Of a DNA stretch of 64,000 nucleotides, positions 17,157-26,195 are shown piece by piece. Made by a program: the position numbers and the translations under genes. The notes beneath the pieces are model-generated. The model did no database searches and was not told the origin of the DNA. It was given only the letters and a program-made list of their open reading frames with translations. Position 1 is the stretch's first letter, and every line of letters begins with the position of its first letter. Source of the stretch: Salinimicrobium marinum (lineage in GTDB: Bacteria; Bacteroidota; Bacteroidia; Flavobacteriales; Flavobacteriaceae); assembly GCF_014651535.1 (NCBI RefSeq), contig NZ_BMXB01000004.1, positions 128,477-192,476 on the forward strand, given 5' to 3'.

Positions 17157-18902
17157 ATGAAATACAAATTAATATTATTAATTACCTGTTGGTTGGTTCT
17201 TTCAGCCGGGGCATCTGCCCAGGTAAAGCGAACCTCTGTTCCAGTCGATTTTATAAGTGAGATGCCACGGGAAGATATCCATGTACATCTAAATTCGACT
17301 GTTTTCTTTCCAGGTGAATATCTGCTATACAGTCTGTATACATTAAATGCACAAACAGGAAAAGCTTCCACACTCAGTAAAGTAGCTTATGTTGAGCTAA
17401 TCGGTGAAAAGCAGGGGCAGGTGTTTCACCACAGGCTTAACCTTGAGCAGGGAAAGGGGAGCAGCGATTATTTTGTCACCACAAATATTCCATCCGGAAA
17501 ATATAAACTGGTAGCTTACACTAACTGGATGAGGAATTTTAAAGATAATTTTTTCGAAGGAGATGTGATCATAATTAATCCTTATCAGTCAGACCAAAGA
17601 AATTTATTAAACCAGAATAAAAAAGTTTCAGATATAGCAATTCCTATGAAAGGAAATGCAAAAAATGAAGCAATAGATAACCGATTTTTTGAATTCAGTT
17701 TAAACAAGCGGCATTTCAGGAAAAGAGACCAAGTTTTATTGAATTTGAGCAAAAACGGAAATTTCAACGGAACTTTTTCGCTTTCAGTTCGAAAGCTGAG
17801 TGAATTACCTTCTCCCGAGAGAAAATCAGCAGCAGTCTTTCCTTCAGGAAAAACGACTTCACCGAAAAATGTTGATGAAGAATTCTTTCTACCTGAATTA
17901 CGTGGTCCAATATTATCAGGAAAGGCGGAACACACTGATTCAAAAGACACTAAAATACAGGGAAACATTATATTTTCGATACCTTCCGATGATTACCTGG
18001 CTCAGATTGTTAATTTAAGGCAAGATGGAAAATTTTTACTCAATCTGGACGGGAAAAACAGGGGTGGGGAGGCTGTGATATCCTTTAACGGAAACGATAA
18101 AGAACAAATAGAAATTCATATTGATGAATTTAAGAGCTTAGGACGGAAAGAACTTGTATTCGCTGATTATACTATTTCTCCGGAAATGGAGGAAATCATT
18201 ATAAAAAGAAGTTTGTACAATCAGATCGAGAATGCTTATTTTTCAGCTAAGCCTGATACTTTAGTAACTGAAGCAGCAAGGGATATATTACCTGCTGAGC
18301 TGGTTGAAATTTATCATCTTGATGAATTTACAAGGTTTGAGACAGTCTCTGAGACTGTTGTCGAGATCATTAAATCTGCCTGGACCACAAGGACTTCTGA
18401 AGGCCATTCAATTATTGAAGTTCGAGGATTTGAAAATACCCTGGGAATGGGGCAGCAGGCATTAGTAGTTATCGATGGTATTGTGGAGCAGGATCATGAA
18501 AATTTTATCAGGATGGATGCGGAGGAAATAAAGAATATAAAGATTGTTCGGGATATGTTGTTTATAGGCCCGGAAAATTTTCCAGGAGCTGTGGTAGTAG
18601 AAACTCATGAAGGAGATTATATCGATAGAATATCCACTGCTTCTGGTGAGAGAGTAAAAATACCCACTGCTCAAATTCCTAAGAAATATTTCCGGCAGAC
18701 ATATGAGAATCAATCTGAAGGCAATACTATTCCAGACTACAGGTTTCAATTATTTTGGAATCCAGATATAACGATTCAGGATGAAAAAACTGTACTGGAA
18801 TTTTTCACCTCAGATGTAGAGGGCGAATTTGAGATAGTACTGGAAGGATTTACGAATGATGGACAGGCGGTTTCGTTAAAGGAACAATTTATAGTAGAAT
18901 AA
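17157..18902 (+). CDS. Exported MG2-like protein with a TonB-plug-like C-terminal region
   Basis: ATG at 17157 follows the DUF4249 stop by seven bases and gives a signal peptide ending AGASAQ. Residues 30-130 (EDIHVHLNSTVFFPGEYLLYSLYTL and on) resemble the MG2-type domain of alpha-2-macroglobulin-like Bacteroidetes proteins. Later, at about residues 435-485, a stretch around ALVVIDGIVEQD, MDAEEIKNIKIVRD and GAVVVETHEG resembles the core of a TonB receptor plug (VxIDGV...DIExIEVxKG...GVIxIxT), yet no beta-barrel follows. The 581-residue protein is the last gene of the operon. A plausible role is to contact or gate the receptor or present substrate at the surface. This is inference. Confidence 0.78.
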   Translation: MKYKLILLITCWLVLSAGASAQVKRTSVPVDFISEMPREDIHVHLNSTVFFPGEYLLYSLYTLNAQTGKASTLSKVAYVELIGEKQGQVFHHRLNLEQGKGSSDYFVTTNIPSGKYKLVAYTNWMRNFKDNFFEGDVIIINPYQSDQRNLLNQNKKVSDIAIPMKGNAKNEAIDNRFFEFSLNKRHFRKRDQVLLNLSKNGNFNGTFSLSVRKLSELPSPERKSAAVFPSGKTTSPKNVDEEFFLPELRGPILSGKAEHTDSKDTKIQGNIIFSIPSDDYLAQIVNLRQDGKFLLNLDGKNRGGEAVISFNGNDKEQIEIHIDEFKSLGRKELVFADYTISPEMEEIIIKRSLYNQIENAYFSAKPDTLVTEAARDILPAELVEIYHLDEFTRFETVSETVVEIIKSAWTTRTSEGHSIIEVRGFENTLGMGQQALVVIDGIVEQDHENFIRMDAEEIKNIKIVRDMLFIGPENFPGAVVVETHEGDYIDRISTASGERVKIPTAQIPKKYFRQTYENQSEGNTIPDYRFQLFWNPDITIQDEKTVLEFFTSDVEGEFEIVLEGFTNDGQAVSLKEQFIVE

Positions 18903-19109
18903 TTGCCGTAAAATGAATAGAATCTATTTAATCTTATTGACTGTTAAATACCTAGGTTGAGTGACGGTGCCTATTAGGAGTGCCCTCTTTCATTTCCTGA
19001 AGGAAGTTTTAATCTATTAGATTAGGGTCTATACTCTTTTATAAAATTACAATTTTCAGGGAACACAATCCCCAAAAAACATTGTATTTGGGGAATACAA
19101 TCCCTAAAT
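18903..19109. other. Intergenic region with palindrome and hairpin before the transposase remnants
   Basis: A perfect 15-base palindrome, TAATCTA-T-TAGATTA, lies at 19010-19024. At about 19066-19106 the related strings GGGAACACAATCCCCAAA and TTTGGGGAATACAATCCC form a CCCCAAA/TTTGGGG stem flanked by a direct repeat. These may be remnants of an insertion-sequence end. No gene is visible. Confidence 0.45.
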
Positions 19110-19250
19110 ATGATCAAAAGAGCGCTAGAAGAGAAGATCAAGATTCGTTTTTGTTTTCCAATGGTGATTCGCATAAACAACTACTTGCCAGGAGCAGATA
19201 CCTACTCTAAAAAGGGATCAATCTCACAAGTTGTGGAGGAATTGAAGTAA
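19110..19250 (+). pseudogene. Scrap of a second ISAon1-type transposase
   Basis: One frame at 19157-19208 reads SNGDSHKQLLARSRYLL and then stops. Nearly the same string, NGDSHRQLLVRSRYLL, occurs inside the larger remnant at about 20175-20222, where it is part of the ISL3/ISAon1 transposase. The nucleotide sequences are clearly related but differ at many positions, so this is not a recent duplication. The neighbouring in-frame ATG at 19110 (46 codons in another frame) is regarded as chance. Probably two different relatives of one element inserted here and decayed. Confidence 0.6.
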
Positions 19251-19277
19251 AATCTGATATTTCCAGAAAAACTAGAG

Positions 19278-20602
19278 GTGGATAATTACCTGGATTTACT
19301 CAAGCTTGTACTACCACAGTTCCTTGTGGAGAATTTCGATTTGATAAGAAGTAATAAAGAAAAAGAAGTACTTCATCTTTACTTTGAAGAGCGTAATGTC
19401 CCTCCTCAGGAACATTCCTCCAGATTGTTAGCATCTAAGGTTTCCACAAAGAAGTCACTATTCAGGATTTTCCGCTCCGGGGGAACACAGTTTATCTTCA
19501 TGTTAAACGCCGTAGATGGATAGATAAGGATACCGGTCAGGTAGTACAAAGGGACTGGAATTTAGTAGCACAGGGAACGCGTATGACCAACGAGTTCGCT
19601 GCTTTTTTAAAAGAAATTAGTCGATACGAAGGCCTCTGATTGCCATACCATCGGATCGTTCTTTGCTTTTAATGGAAAGAAGTTGCAGCGCCAGTATAAG
19701 GACCATCTGAGTGACTTTACCCAATGGAAGGAAAAGAAACATGCAAAGCGCTATTTAATTTTCCCTGAAAATATTGGTCCTCATCTCTCCCTGGATGAAA
19801 CAGCTTTATCCCAGGGAGAACTCTACACCATAATCACCAACAAAAGAGCTAAAGGAAAGAAGGGTGCTTTGGTTGCAATAATAGCGGGAACAAAGGCAGA
19901 ACCAATCGTTAATCAGCTCCTTAAAATACCCTCACCCCTTCGCAGCAAAGTCCGGGAAATAATTTTGGATATGGCCTTTTCGATGAAGCATATCGCCTCG
20001 AAATGCTTCCCAAAAGCCATTCAGGTAACTGATAGATTCCACGTTCAAAAGTTGGCTATAGAGGCACTTCAGGATCTAAGGGTTAAACATCGCTGGGTGG
20101 CCATATATAAAGAAAATGAACAGCTGCAAAAGGTTAAGAAAACAAAAGAACGCTATATACCATAATTATTGAAAAATGGTGATTCTCACAGGCAACTGTT
20201 AGTTCGAAGCAGATATCTTCTCTACAAAGCAGCTTCCAATGGACAAAGAAGCAATCAAAGCGGGCAGAGATCCTCTTCAAGGAATATCCCGATATCCACC
20301 AGGCGTACTCTCTGGTAAACAATCTAAGAAACATCTTTAACCAAACAAAAGATAAAGGTGTAGCCTTCACAAAATTAGCACACTGGTATAGAGAAGTGGA
20401 AGAAACTGGTTTTACAGCTTTCAACACTGTAGTCAATAGCATTAAGCTTAATTACAGATCAATCCTAAATTACTTCACAAATAGAAGTACTAATGCCTCT
20501 GCAGAATCTTTTAATGCAAAAATAAAAGCCTTTAGGAGTCAGTTCAGAGGAGTAAAAAACATTAATTTCTTCCTCTTCAGAATAACTAGAATATTTGCTT
20601 AA
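19278..20602 (+). pseudogene. Frameshifted ISAon1-type (ISL3 group) transposase
   Basis: The region translates to transposase in several frames. The N-region (LLKLVLPQFLVENFDLIRSNKE... RNVPPQEHS) opens from 19278 and breaks near 19523. The central part (19683-20165) contains LSLDETALSQGELYTIITNK, with the first Asp/Glu of a DDE triad, and LDMAFSMKHIASKCFPKAIQVTDRFHVQKL, with a second Asp. The C-terminal part resumes in another frame at 20166 and again near 20235, ending ESFNAKIKAFRSQFRGVKNINFFLFRITRIFA. At least three frame breaks make it non-functional without correction. ISAon1-type elements normally have a separate N-region gene and a transposase gene. No clear terminal inverted repeats or target duplication were identified. 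Confidence 0.82.
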
Positions 20603-20731
20603 TCCACAACATTTAGTCATGATCCGAAAACTCCTACTTTGGTTTCCATGATTTTCGACATTTCCATGGCCATCGATTTGTACACCGAATAGGATGATAA
20701 AAAATGATATTATTTGATATGGGTAAAAATG
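20603..20731. other. Right flank of the transposase remnant
   Basis: About 130 bases separate the last transposase codon from the tRNA-Ser terminator. The right end of the element is probably within it, but no inverted repeat matching the left side could be found by eye. Confidence 0.4.
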
Positions 20732-20768
20732 AAAAAGCCCGCAAACGCTGAGTTTACGGGCTTTTTAC
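20732..20768 (-). terminator. Rho-independent terminator after tRNA-Ser
   Basis: Read on the minus strand, AAAAAGCCCG and CGGGCTTTTT form a strong stem, extended by AAAC/GTTT, and a run of T follows. It lies about 20 bases beyond the 3' end of the tRNA gene, in the right orientation to end its transcript. The plus strand also has a short T-run, so it may work both ways. Confidence 0.85.
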
Positions 20769-20789
20769 TTTAAATTGGAAGTTATCCAG

Positions 20790-20874
20790 CGGAGAAAGAG
20801 GGATTCGAACCCCCGGAGGTGTGACCCTCAACAGTTTTCAAGACTGCCGCATTCGACCACTCTGCCATTTCTCC
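20790..20874 (-). tRNA. tRNA-Ser (anticodon UGA)
   Basis: The reverse strand folds into a class II tRNA. The acceptor stem is GGAGAAA/TTTCTCC with discriminator G. The anticodon stem GCAGT/ACTGT encloses CTTGAAA, giving anticodon TGA (plus-strand bases 20838-20840). The long variable arm has GAGG/CCTC pairing, and the T-arm is GGGGG-TTCGAAT-CCCTC. The CCA tail is not encoded. The transposase remnant next to it fits the tendency of insertions to accumulate near tRNA genes. Confidence 0.97.
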
Positions 20875-21009
20875 TTAGCGGATGCAAATATAGAAAGCTT
20901 TTTCAATTTCAGGAAAGAATTTTACTCTTTTTTGAAGCTAAATTTTTCTTCCGCTGAAAATCAGATGGTTGAAATCAAAAAAAATCTACTTCAAGTGCTT
21001 CAATTTGCT

Positions 21010-22158
21010 TTACAAGGTTTTTGTAGCTTTTTGATGTTTAAAAAACAGCTGTGAGACAGGAATGAACATCATTCCTGCAATAAGAAATAATACGAAGGAA
21101 ACCTGTAGATTAAACAGGTGTGCGAGGTAACCTACCAGTGGAGGACCTAGCAACATGCCAACAATAGCATAAGTAGTGATAATGGAAATGGCCATTCCGG
21201 GAGAATATTTTTCAGAAGTACCTGCAAGAATAAAGGTCATGGGCACCACGGCAGCAACCCCCATTCCTACGAGACTGAATCCTATGATAGCCGGCCAGAA
21301 GTACGGAAAAGAGATCATCATCAAAATTCCTGTGGCAATAAAAGAGGAACTTATAATATAGGTTCTTGGCATTCCAAGCCGCTCCATGATCTTGTCTGAA
21401 AAAAAACGGGAAAGCGCCATGAACAACATGAAAATCAGGTATCCTAAGGTAAATACCTCTTCTCCGACCACTTCTTTGAAGTAAACTCCGCTCCAATCAA
21501 ACATGCCTCCTTCGCATAAAGAGGCAAAGAAAACCAGGAGCCCCAGGTAAAGTATAAATTTATCAGGTTTTCCAAATTTAATTTTATTTCCGGCGGTTGA
21601 TTTATCCTTAGTGAGAAGAAAGGTGTAGGAGGAGAGTGCTGCAATTAAACCCAGCCCCGCCACCATTAAAAAGTGCTGGTGCATGGGGATTTTAAGATCT
21701 ATAATGAGTGTTGAAAAAGCCACCCCAGTAAGTCCGCCGGTACTCCATAATCCGTGGAAGGATCCTACGATTTTTTTGGTGAAACTTTTCTGTAGGGTGA
21801 TTGATTGGGTATTCATGGAAATATTAAAGATCCTTATGGAGAAAGCGAAAATGGAAACAGCTGCCACAAGGGCAAAAATATTTTCGGCAAAACCAATCCA
21901 TGACAAGGCAAGCGCCAGTAAGATAAAGGAATTTAAAAGCGGAAACCGGCTTTCATACTTCGATACCAGCCAGCCTGAAATTGGAAGGCCTATAAGAGAC
22001 CCAATGGGCATGGCAAGAAGCAGGTTTCCCAGTTCGGCTTCGTTCAGGTGAAAACTCTCTTTTATACTCGGAATTCTGGAAGCCCAGGATGAAAAGAAAA
22101 ACCCGGAAATAAAAAAGTAGGTGCTTAAAGAGATGCGTTGTTTTGATCTGGTTTCCAT
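21010..22158 (-). CDS. MFS transporter (YbjJ-like)
   Basis: This 382-residue inner-membrane protein has about twelve membrane helices of a major facilitator. The N-terminal segment ISGFFFSSWASRIPSIKESFHLNEAELGNLLLAMPIGSLIGLPISGWL contains the loop 2-3 pattern of the family. Similarity in this region is to the YbjJ-like group of unknown substrate. It shares its strand with the downstream tRNA-Ser, 136 bases away. The region upstream (22159-22479) is shared with the divergent TonB receptor operon, so joint regulation is possible. Confidence 0.88.
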   Translation of the reverse strand: METRSKQRISLSTYFFISGFFFSSWASRIPSIKESFHLNEAELGNLLLAMPIGSLIGLPISGWLVSKYESRFPLLNSFILLALALSWIGFAENIFALVAAVSIFAFSIRIFNISMNTQSITLQKSFTKKIVGSFHGLWSTGGLTGVAFSTLIIDLKIPMHQHFLMVAGLGLIAALSSYTFLLTKDKSTAGNKIKFGKPDKFILYLGLLVFFASLCEGGMFDWSGVYFKEVVGEEVFTLGYLIFMLFMALSRFFSDKIMERLGMPRTYIISSSFIATGILMMISFPYFWPAIIGFSLVGMGVAAVVPMTFILAGTSEKYSPGMAISIITTYAIVGMLLGPPLVGYLAHLFNLQVSFVLFLIAGMMFIPVSQLFFKHQKATKTL

Positions 22159-22382
22159 ATGCTCTTTTGAGAAGCTGCAAATATCTGTTCAAATTCCAGA
22201 AGGATAAAATTTTTCGGAATTATTTACTTTTTGGAAACATAAAATATTGGAAATGCCTAGATAAAAAGAGGAATTTCATTCCTTCCTGAAGGACCTTTTT
22301 CATCAAACTTCTTTCTACAAGTCAAAAAAATGCTAATAGTTTATGATTTTCAGATTCACAATTTCGCCCGTAAAAAAATTAA

Positions 22383-22397
22383 TTAGATTTAATCTAA
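22383..22397 (+). promoter_or_regulatory. Candidate metal-dependent repressor operator TTAGATT-T-AATCTAA
   Basis: This is a perfect 7+1+7 palindrome. The nonamer TCTAAATAA at its right edge (22393-22401) is repeated exactly at 22452-22460, so related sites flank the promoter on both sides. The TTAGxxx...xxxCTAA pattern resembles operators of DtxR/IdeR-type iron repressors, and the operon it faces is of iron or haem uptake type. Regulator identity is inference. Confidence 0.5.
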
Positions 22398-22405
22398 ATA
22401 AGTGA

Positions 22406-22434
22406 TTGCAGATTATATTTTCCTTTTATATTTG
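22406..22434 (+). promoter_or_regulatory. Bacteroidetes-type promoter of the TonB receptor operon
   Basis: TTG at 22406-22408 and TATATTTG at 22427-22434 are separated by 18 bases, close to the TTG-N19-TAnnTTTG consensus. The receptor ATG at 22480 lies about 40 bases after the expected start of transcription. This also argues against the earlier in-frame codons at 22402 as the start. Confidence 0.65.
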
Positions 22435-22479
22435 CATCTGTTTATAATAAGTCTAAATAAAGAAGTCATTACTAGCAGC

Positions 22480-24864
22480 ATGAAAATTCTTCATTTTACC
22501 ATATCCTATATTGTTTTAATGCTATTTAGTAATGGAATACTTGCCCAGGATGCACGCGTTTTCGGGAAAGTGGAATCCCAGTCAGGTGAAACAATTTCAG
22601 GGGTAACGTTGCTTCTTAAAGGTACAGGTATGGGAACAATGACCAACCTTGATGGGGATTACGAGATCAACAATCTTAAAGCGGGCAAGTACCAGTTACA
22701 GGTAAGGTTTTTGGGTTATGAAAGCAGGGAGTTTACCCTGGATCTTTCAGAAAATGAGGAAAGAAATCTTGATGTGGTGCTGCAGGATAAAACAGAAGAA
22801 ATAGAAGTGGTTACGGTGCTTGGTAAATCGGTTGCCGGGCAGGTAAGGGAACAGTCTTACATGGTAAGTGCGATTTCTACAAAAGATCTTTATAACAGTA
22901 CATCAGATGCTCAGCAGGTGTTAAACCGAGTACCCGGAGTCCGGATACTGGAGGAGGGCGGACTTGGATCTGACATGAATTTTACCCTCAACGGATTTTC
23001 CGGAGACCAGGTCAAATTTTTTATGGACGGAATCCCGATGGATCATTTTGGTTCTGCCCTCGGTCTCAATAATATTCCGGTGAATTCCATTGATAGAATA
23101 GAGGTATACAAAGGTGTAGTTCCCGTATGGCTGGGAACAGATGCTTTGGGTGGTGCAGTCAATATCATTACCAATCAGGGTGCGAACTTTCTGGATGCTT
23201 CCTATTCGCTTGGCTCTTTTAATACGCATCGTGCTTCGGTTAATGGTGCCTATACGCAGCTTGAATCTGGTTTTACTTTCCGCGGAAACATCAATTACAA
23301 TTATTCAGATAATGACTATAAGGTATGGGTTCCCATTAGAGAAGGGAATAATATTATTGACACGACCGAAGTGGAACGTTTTCACGATCGTTACCGCTCT
23401 GGTAGTGCCAAAATAGAAACCGGCCTGGTGAATAAAAGTTATGCCGATCAACTTCTGGTTGGAGTCCTTGCAGCTGCAAACGATAAGGAAGTGCAGCATG
23501 GAGCAACCATGAAAAGGGTTTTTGGCGGGATTACCCGTAACAGTGAATCAATTGTTCCAACCTTGAAATATAGCAAGGAAGATTTGTTTACTCCAGGGCT
23601 CGATGTTAGTTTTTATACAGCTTACAATATGACCAAGAGTGAGGTTATTGATACACTAAGCGGAGTCACTTACAACTGGCTTGGCGAAGCGACCTACATT
23701 CCAGGTTCTACAGATGGGGAACTTCGAAGGACTTTCACGACCATGGATGATAATGATTTCAGCAGTCGTTTAAACGCCGGGTTTGAGTTCAATGAGCAGC
23801 ATTCTGTTGCTTTCAATTATTCATACTCTCATTTTTCCAGGGACATTTTTGATGCAGAGAACCCCGACAGGATCGAGAATATGTTTCCTAAATCTTTGGG
23901 GAAGCAGGTAGGAGGGCTGGCTTACAAATTTGATCCTAATAAAAAATGGAGTACAACGCTCTTCGGAAAATACTACAATATTTTAGCTGAAGGAAGCAAA
24001 CAATATGATTTTGGACTGGAGACGCAGCGGATTGATTCCTTTGAAGCCTCGCAGGATAATTTCGGGTATGGATTGGCAACTTCTTATTTTTTGTTGCCAC
24101 AGCTTCAACTGAAGGCTTCTTATGAACATACCTACAGAATGCCTACTGCTACCGAAATGTTTGGGGACGGACTCTTTACCAATCCCAATCCAGACCTGGG
24201 ACCGGAGCAGAGCAATAATTTTAATTTCGGAGCAGGGTATAATATGACCATAAAGGATGAGCATTTTTTATCTGTTGGAAGTAGCTTTATTTACCGCAAT
24301 GCACAGGATCTTATCTATCAGGTGGTAACCGTTGCCAGTCCGCAAACGCGGTTCGACAACCTCAGTGAGACCCGTACGCTGGGGGTAGAAGGAAACATTA
24401 ACTACGAGTGGGGAAATTTTTTCCAGCTGGGAGGAAATGTAACCTATCAGGATATTACAGACCAGGCAGATTTTGTGTACAATGAATCCTATACCAATAC
24501 AGGGTACCAGCGAAATTTTCAGAAGGGATTCCGGTTGCCCAATACTCCTTATTTCTTCGGAAATGCAACTGCAGGATTTACTTTCAAAAATGTTTTTTCA
24601 GAAGAAACTTTGCTGAATGTGCTTTACAGGTATAACTATGTGGAAGAATATTTCCTTAGCTGGGCCGAACTGGGATCCAGGGATTCCAAAAAGATCATTC
24701 CTACCCAGTCTTCTCATGATCTTGAACTCTCTTATTCTCTCAACAACGGGAAATATAATATTTCTTTTGAAGTAAGGAACCTTACCAATGCAAGATTATA
24801 TGATAAATATTTTCTGCAAAAACCGGGTAGGGCGTTCTACCTGAAACTTAGATATGCTTTATAA
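22480..24864 (+). CDS. TonB-dependent receptor, probably siderophore or haem uptake
   Basis: ATG at 22480 is chosen because it follows the promoter and gives a signal peptide ending GILAQD. The 794-residue protein has a carboxypeptidase-type regulatory domain at about residues 27-108 (GKVESQSGETISGVTLLLKGTG... YESREFTL). The plug is at about 125-235 (VLNRVPGVRILEEGGLGSDMNFTLNGFSGDQVKFFMDGIPMDHFG), and a beta-barrel ends YLKLRYAL. Unlike SusC proteins it is short and plain, resembling iron-chelate receptors. The DUF4374 lipoprotein and PepSY membrane protein after it are the usual companions of iron uptake receptors in Bacteroidetes. Iron regulation is suggested by the upstream palindrome. The exact ligand is unknown. 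Confidence 0.9.
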   Translation: MKILHFTISYIVLMLFSNGILAQDARVFGKVESQSGETISGVTLLLKGTGMGTMTNLDGDYEINNLKAGKYQLQVRFLGYESREFTLDLSENEERNLDVVLQDKTEEIEVVTVLGKSVAGQVREQSYMVSAISTKDLYNSTSDAQQVLNRVPGVRILEEGGLGSDMNFTLNGFSGDQVKFFMDGIPMDHFGSALGLNNIPVNSIDRIEVYKGVVPVWLGTDALGGAVNIITNQGANFLDASYSLGSFNTHRASVNGAYTQLESGFTFRGNINYNYSDNDYKVWVPIREGNNIIDTTEVERFHDRYRSGSAKIETGLVNKSYADQLLVGVLAAANDKEVQHGATMKRVFGGITRNSESIVPTLKYSKEDLFTPGLDVSFYTAYNMTKSEVIDTLSGVTYNWLGEATYIPGSTDGELRRTFTTMDDNDFSSRLNAGFEFNEQHSVAFNYSYSHFSRDIFDAENPDRIENMFPKSLGKQVGGLAYKFDPNKKWSTTLFGKYYNILAEGSKQYDFGLETQRIDSFEASQDNFGYGLATSYFLLPQLQLKASYEHTYRMPTATEMFGDGLFTNPNPDLGPEQSNNFNFGAGYNMTIKDEHFLSVGSSFIYRNAQDLIYQVVTVASPQTRFDNLSETRTLGVEGNINYEWGNFFQLGGNVTYQDITDQADFVYNESYTNTGYQRNFQKGFRLPNTPYFFGNATAGFTFKNVFSEETLLNVLYRYNYVEEYFLSWAELGSRDSKKIIPTQSSHDLELSYSLNNGKYNISFEVRNLTNARLYDKYFLQKPGRAFYLKLRYAL

Positions 24865-24875
24865 AAACAAATAAT

Positions 24876-26135
24876 ATGAACCCTAAAACGAAGATCAATA
24901 TGTTTTCAATTAAAAGAGCAGGCAAAATGGTGCTGCCGGCATTAGGACTTTTTGCAACACTTTTTGTAACTTCCTGCAGCAGCGATGATGATGAGGTAAA
25001 CCCAAACCCAAATCCAACCCCTGAACCTACAGAAGAGCCTTTTGTGCTTTCACTGTCCATCATGGGAAGTGAAGGGAATTTCACCTATTACACAGTACTC
25101 TTTGACGATGTAATGTCGGGAACGCTATCTGCTGCAGGGCAGGGAATCGAACAGCCGGGATATTACGATTTCAAGCAAATCGACAATGCCATTTACAGTA
25201 TTGGAGGTCTGGACGATGTGAATGTGGTAGGAATTACCAGGGGAGAAGACGGGGAACTTGTACAAACAGGAGATGTGTCTTATGACAGGAGTCTTTCTGA
25301 TATTATTAAGGCAGATGATAATACTTTGGTAGCAGTAAGTATTGACGGAGATTCAGATGTGATTACATTTCACACCTTAAATGAAACTTCTGTCACTGCA
25401 ACAAGTACGGTGAGCCGTCCAGTTTCTGATCTTACAGAAGTTGATGCTCCCGCTTATTCCGGAATGCGAATAGAGGGAGGGAACCTGTTTCTTAGCTACT
25501 ACATCAGCGATCCGGTAAGTTTTGAGACCAATATGACTGATGTGGCAAGAGTTGCCGTGTATTCTTACCCGGGATTCGAATTTCAGGAGGTGATCACAGA
25601 TGATCGTGTGGGACCCATTGGAGGTTTTAACACCAAATCTGGATTGATAGAGGATGAGAACGGAAGGATTTATGCATTTTCTCATTCCAATCCCGCTAAC
25701 GGTTTTAGTCAGGTAACCAATGACAGTGGAATTCTGCGTATCAACAGCGGTGAAACTGCATTTGATGAAGAATATTATTTTGATATTGCAGAAGTAGCAG
25801 GTGGTACTCCTGCACATGTAAAATATCTTGGTAACGGAAAAGTTTTTGCTGAAATGAATATGGCTTCCAGGAATGAGCAGGAAAGATGGTCTGATAGTCC
25901 TTTACAATCTGCCATCATCGACCTGAATGATCAAACGGTGAATTTCATAAGTGGCATTCCTGAGCATAACGGCGCCGGAAGGAGACTCGCTGCTCTTCAT
26001 GATGGAGATTACGTTTATCTTACAATTCCTGAAGATAACGTGGTTTCGGTTTACAGGGTAAATACAACAGATTATACTGCTACAAAAGGAGCCGAAGTGG
26101 AAGCTAATTTTGTTGCCGGATTTTTTAAATTTTAA
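24876..26135 (+). CDS. DUF4374 family lipoprotein
   Basis: This 419-residue protein begins 11 bases after the receptor stop and has a lipobox (LFVTSC at about residues 30-35) after a basic lead. An acidic and proline-rich spacer follows (SSDDDEVNPNPNPTPEPTEEP). The remainder is repeated beta-strand with a predicted beta-propeller look, such as GGLDDVNVVGITRGEDGELVQ and ILRINSGETAFDEEYYFDI. The family sits beside TonB receptors and PepSY proteins of iron acquisition loci and is thought to help bind the substrate at the cell surface. ATG at 24876 is used; the internal ATG at 24900 would still keep the signal sequence. Confidence 0.85.
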   Translation: MNPKTKINMFSIKRAGKMVLPALGLFATLFVTSCSSDDDEVNPNPNPTPEPTEEPFVLSLSIMGSEGNFTYYTVLFDDVMSGTLSAAGQGIEQPGYYDFKQIDNAIYSIGGLDDVNVVGITRGEDGELVQTGDVSYDRSLSDIIKADDNTLVAVSIDGDSDVITFHTLNETSVTATSTVSRPVSDLTEVDAPAYSGMRIEGGNLFLSYYISDPVSFETNMTDVARVAVYSYPGFEFQEVITDDRVGPIGGFNTKSGLIEDENGRIYAFSHSNPANGFSQVTNDSGILRINSGETAFDEEYYFDIAEVAGGTPAHVKYLGNGKVFAEMNMASRNEQERWSDSPLQSAIIDLNDQTVNFISGIPEHNGAGRRLAALHDGDYVYLTIPEDNVVSVYRVNTTDYTATKGAEVEANFVAGFFKF

Positions 26136-26195
26136 TATTTAATAACCTTATCACCGGCTTCACATTATTCGTGAAGTCGGTTTTTCTAATATCTT

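Larger units (their letters stand above)
22159..22479. other. Divergent regulatory region between MFS and TonB receptor genes
   Basis: The 321 bases contain no gene but hold the operator-like palindrome at 22383-22397 and the promoter at 22406-22434, listed separately. A GGAATTTCATTCC-type near-palindrome lies at about 22272-22285. A similar GGATGAATTTCATTCC lies after the NhaC-family gene at about 12187-12202. Confidence 0.6.

Noticed and set aside
18990-19106. Left inverted repeat of the insertion sequence
   Set aside because: No matching right end could be found by eye, so the palindromes there are only recorded as possible.
19110-19250. 46-codon frame starting MIKRALEEKIKIRF
   Set aside because: Another frame of the same DNA matches the transposase string found again at 20.2 kb, so this frame is chance.
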